From Desulfobacteraceae bacterium (GTDB taxonomy: Bacteria; Desulfobacterota; Desulfobulbia; Desulfobulbales; Desulfobulbaceae): a stretch of DNA of 8,259 bases. The notes under the pieces are model-generated. The model made no database searches. It was not told where the DNA came from and saw only the letters and a list, made by a program, of their open reading frames with translations. Below are positions 7,009 through 8,259 of the stretch, in pieces. Each line of letters opens with the position of its first letter. Position 1 is the stretch's first letter. Location: positions 1 to 8,259 of the forward strand of contig JALHJD010000143.1 of NCBI GenBank assembly GCA_022837185.1. The letters are read 5' to 3'. Made by a program: the position numbers and the translations under genes.

Positions 7009-7395
7009 TTGGCGGCGGAAAGAAAAATTGTTGTTGTTACCTCCCTGGGGAAAAGATTTGTGGGAAATGTCGACATCCCCAATTCCTCCTTGAGGACAAC
7101 GGATTTAATGAACAGCGGCAGTATTTATTGGCGGGATCCGAGCGAAAAATGTTTCGAAAATGCGATTCTCATGCATGATGTCCAGTTGCGGATAGAGGGT
7201 TTGACGGCATGCGTTCGCTTCGACCATCTCCAGATCAGGATATCAGAAATAATCCTGTTTTATGATGACCAGGAGACGATCGCCGACGAGATGGAAAAGA
7301 TGAGAGCGGCGACCATGGTCCAGAAGACCCAGGAGAAAGTGCAGACAAAAAGAAATCAAATGACCGCTTTATTCCTCTCACTCAGGTCAAATTGA
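7009..7395 (+). CDS. Hypothetical protein, apparently frameshifted near its 3' end
   Basis: The reading frame encodes 128 residues from a TTG start. An in-frame stop at 6991 excludes anything further upstream, and AAGGCGG (6996-7002) is correctly spaced. The first 90 residues are beta-rich (KIVVVTSLGKRFVGNVDIP, AILMHDVQLRIEG, DHLQIRISEIILFYD), with an RTTDLMNSG turn. This looks like a compact small-barrel domain and resembles small domain-of-unknown-function proteins of Desulfobacterota, from memory only. A charged helix follows (residues about 92-114). The last 14 or so residues (from about R115, ending in LFLSLRSN) lack protein character, whereas the -1 frame from the A-run at 7347-7351 continues as a protein-like sequence to 7502. 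One lost base in that run would explain this; the restored product would have about 164 residues. No signal peptide or membrane helix is seen. The function is unknown. Confidence 0.7.
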   Translation: MAAERKIVVVTSLGKRFVGNVDIPNSSLRTTDLMNSGSIYWRDPSEKCFENAILMHDVQLRIEGLTACVRFDHLQIRISEIILFYDDQETIADEMEKMRAATMVQKTQEKVQTKRNQMTALFLSLRSN

Positions 7396-7502
7396 CTGAA
7401 GTATACAGGAAGAATGGCAACTGGTACCAAAGGGTCATTGAACTGCCCCATAAATTTATTGGCGTGAGCACAAAGCATATTGAAGCGGTGCGCATCAGCT
7501 GA
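7350..7502 (+). pseudogene. Detached C-terminal part of the frameshifted 7009 gene
   Basis: Read in the frame beginning AAG at 7350, this stretch gives 50 codons ending at TGA 7500-7502. It includes PLTQVKLTEVYRKNGNWYQR and VIELPHKFIGVSTKHIEAVR, which look like alternating strands with turns. That frame has no start codon between its last upstream stop (7266-7268) and this region except a TTG deep inside. It cannot be an independent gene and makes sense only joined to the reading frame from 7009. It could reflect a true mutation, a base-calling or assembly error in the A-run, or, less likely, ribosomal slippage. Confidence 0.55.
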
Positions 7503-7542
7503 TCCGCCAGTTCCAGCCTTTTCCCTCCCTGCAGTAATCTCC

Positions 7543-7559
7543 GGCCGGCGCCCCCGGCC
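7543..7559. other. GC-rich hairpin after the frameshifted gene
   Basis: GGCCGG (7543-7548) pairs with CCGGCC (7554-7559) around five bases. Five T appear only at 7576-7580, 16 bases beyond the stem, so it is a poor intrinsic terminator. It sits 40 bases after the stop at 7502. Confidence 0.25.
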
Positions 7560-7630
7560 CCGCACCCGTGAAACATTTTTCTCAAGGCGGCAAACTGAGC
7601 CCCAAAGCCATGATTCCGCAAGGTATTCCC

Positions 7631-7675
7631 TTGAAATATGGAATTAATCATGCTTAATTGGTATTTATATACAAT
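7631..7675 (+). promoter_or_regulatory. AT-rich promoter region with an 18-bp near-palindrome
   Basis: An AT-rich island interrupts GC-rich sequence here. TTGAAA (7631-7636) and CTTAAT (7653-7658) are 16 bases apart and match -35 and -10 consensus at four of six each. TACAAT (7670-7675) is a second -10-like hexamer. AATTAA (7642-7647) and TTAATT (7654-7659) are perfect inverted arms around TCATGC and overlap the first -10, as an operator would. It lies 53-97 bases before the small membrane protein gene. Confidence 0.35.
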
Positions 7676-7727
7676 TACCGCAAGATCGAGGTCCGGCCGG
7701 ATTGAATTCCAGTGAGGAGAGGAAGGG

Positions 7728-7898
7728 ATGGATAAGTATGGCAAGTCGTACCTGATAAACATTATTGTCTCGGCGGTATTTGTTGTCGCGGGATTGTATC
7801 TGGCCCAGCTCTATCTCATGGAATTTCCTGACCCCCAGTTGCACTGGGAGGGAATTGTTCCGTTGATCATATGTCTCCTGTACTATCTTTTTTCCTGA
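7728..7898 (+). CDS. Small two-helix membrane protein (56 residues)
   Basis: ATG 7728 is preceded by a strong Shine-Dalgarno (AGGAG at 7715-7719, in a purine-rich run), so translation here is likely. After the short basic start (MDKYGKSY), residues 8-30 form a hydrophobic helix (YLINIIVSAVFVVAGLYLAQ and on). A loop with charged and aromatic residues (MEFPDPQLHWEG) follows, then a second hydrophobic stretch from 43 to the stop (IVPLIICLLYYLFS). The second helix ends abruptly at the stop, without the usual basic flank. The -1 frame at the T-run 7888-7893 would continue as FLKIFRD, which would complete the helix and add a tail to 8053. It is either a complete small inner-membrane protein or the first part of a frameshifted longer one. 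I recognise no family. Confidence 0.6.
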   Translation: MDKYGKSYLINIIVSAVFVVAGLYLAQLYLMEFPDPQLHWEGIVPLIICLLYYLFS

Positions 7899-8057
7899 AA
7901 ATTTTCCGTGATTCCGTGCCCGGTCAGCCGCTCCCCGCTGTTTCCCAGCCGGGTGAACGATTGATCAGAGTGATGGACATCTCCCGCCATCCGTCCCCCG
8001 AGCGAGGTTTCCTTTACAGTCCGGGAACAGCCTCATACGCTTTTATAGAATGAAAAA

Positions 8058-8259
8058 ATGATAAAACTGAATGCCTCCAGCAAACGCTCCCCCGGCAACA
8101 GGAAATTGTATTACCGGCTGAATGTTATTTTTATCCTCATGCTGCTGTTCCCGTGCACCGGATTTTTTTATTTCGGCTACAGGTACGGATTCCTCCAGGA
8201 GGAGTATACCAAGATTTTTATAGTCATCGGCCTGCTGTATATTTTTGTCGGTTTTCACC
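8058..8259 (+). CDS. Membrane protein N-terminus, probable sensor, cut by window edge
   Basis: Sixty-seven codons are visible and remain open at the right edge. A basic cytoplasmic start (residues 1-20, including SSKRSPGNRK) leads into a first helix at about 21-41 (LNVIFILMLLFPCTGFFYFGY). A very short periplasmic turn (RYGFLQEEYTK) and a second helix from 53 on (IFIVIGLLYIFVGFH) follow. Two N-terminal helices joined by a short loop resemble the membrane anchor of bacterial signalling proteins (histidine kinases, GGDEF or HD-GYP proteins), but no output domain is in view, so this is inference. ATG 8058 is the first start after an in-frame TAG at 8046. No Shine-Dalgarno precedes it. The stop of the alternative frame ending at 8053 is four bases upstream, which would allow coupling. 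Confidence 0.65.
   Translation, partial: MIKLNASSKRSPGNRKLYYRLNVIFILMLLFPCTGFFYFGYRYGFLQEEYTKIFIVIGLLYIFVGFH

Noticed and set aside
6957..7178. Overlapping plus-strand frame with many cysteines (KKNCCCYLPG...)
   Set aside because: It overlaps the better-supported frame from 7009 in another phase, and its cysteines come from the GTTGTTGTT run that encodes valines in the real frame.
7344..7353. Programmed -1 ribosomal frameshift site
   Set aside because: The run has only five A and re-pairing of the second codon (AGA to AAG) is poor. A mutation or a sequence error is simpler.
7871..8053. Stand-alone plus-strand gene of 60 codons
   Set aside because: It has no ribosome binding site and starts inside the small membrane gene. 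It is considered only as a frameshifted extension of that gene.

Overview
The window looks like chromosomal DNA from a bacterium of the former Deltaproteobacteria (Desulfobacterota-type). This is inferred from the gene order trigger factor - clpP - clpX - lon, the style of the proteins, a moderately GC-rich composition, and small signalling-type proteins of a kind common in that group. No taxon below that level can be supported from the sequence alone.

Bases 1-5380 are an ordinary, compact protein quality-control operon on the + strand. It holds the 3' three quarters of tig (trigger factor, cut by the window edge), clpP, clpX (overlapping clpP by the ATGA type) and lon (7 bases after clpX). 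Together these encode a ribosome-associated folding chaperone, the ClpXP protease with its unfoldase, and the Lon protease. All catalytic and nucleotide-binding motifs are intact.

Bases 5381-5720 hold a probable lon terminator, a likely promoter, tRNA-Val(UAC) and tRNA-Asp(GUC), both with encoded CCA, and then a perfect 16-bp stem-loop. The stem-loop probably ends tRNA transcription from the left and the convergent small gene from the right.

Bases 5720-8259 are accessory. A minus-strand gene for a STAS/SpoIIAA-like small protein diverges from a plus-strand gene for an 81-residue cysteine-rich protein, with overlapping inverted repeats and a good promoter candidate between them. About 395 bases without a convincing gene follow, carrying a possible terminator, nested palindromes and a leader with mutually exclusive stems. 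Next is a TTG-started hypothetical gene that appears to be frameshifted: its stop at 7395 is followed in another frame by about 50 protein-like codons to 7502. After that come a 56-residue two-helix membrane protein behind an AT-rich palindromic promoter region, itself possibly frameshifted, and the first 67 codons of a membrane protein, probably a sensor, cut by the right edge.

Nothing here is clearly a new system. The best leads are the two apparent -1 frame breaks in short homopolymer runs, the alternative-stem leader at 6867-6969, and the divergent STAS-like/cysteine-rich pair with its shared operator-like dyads.
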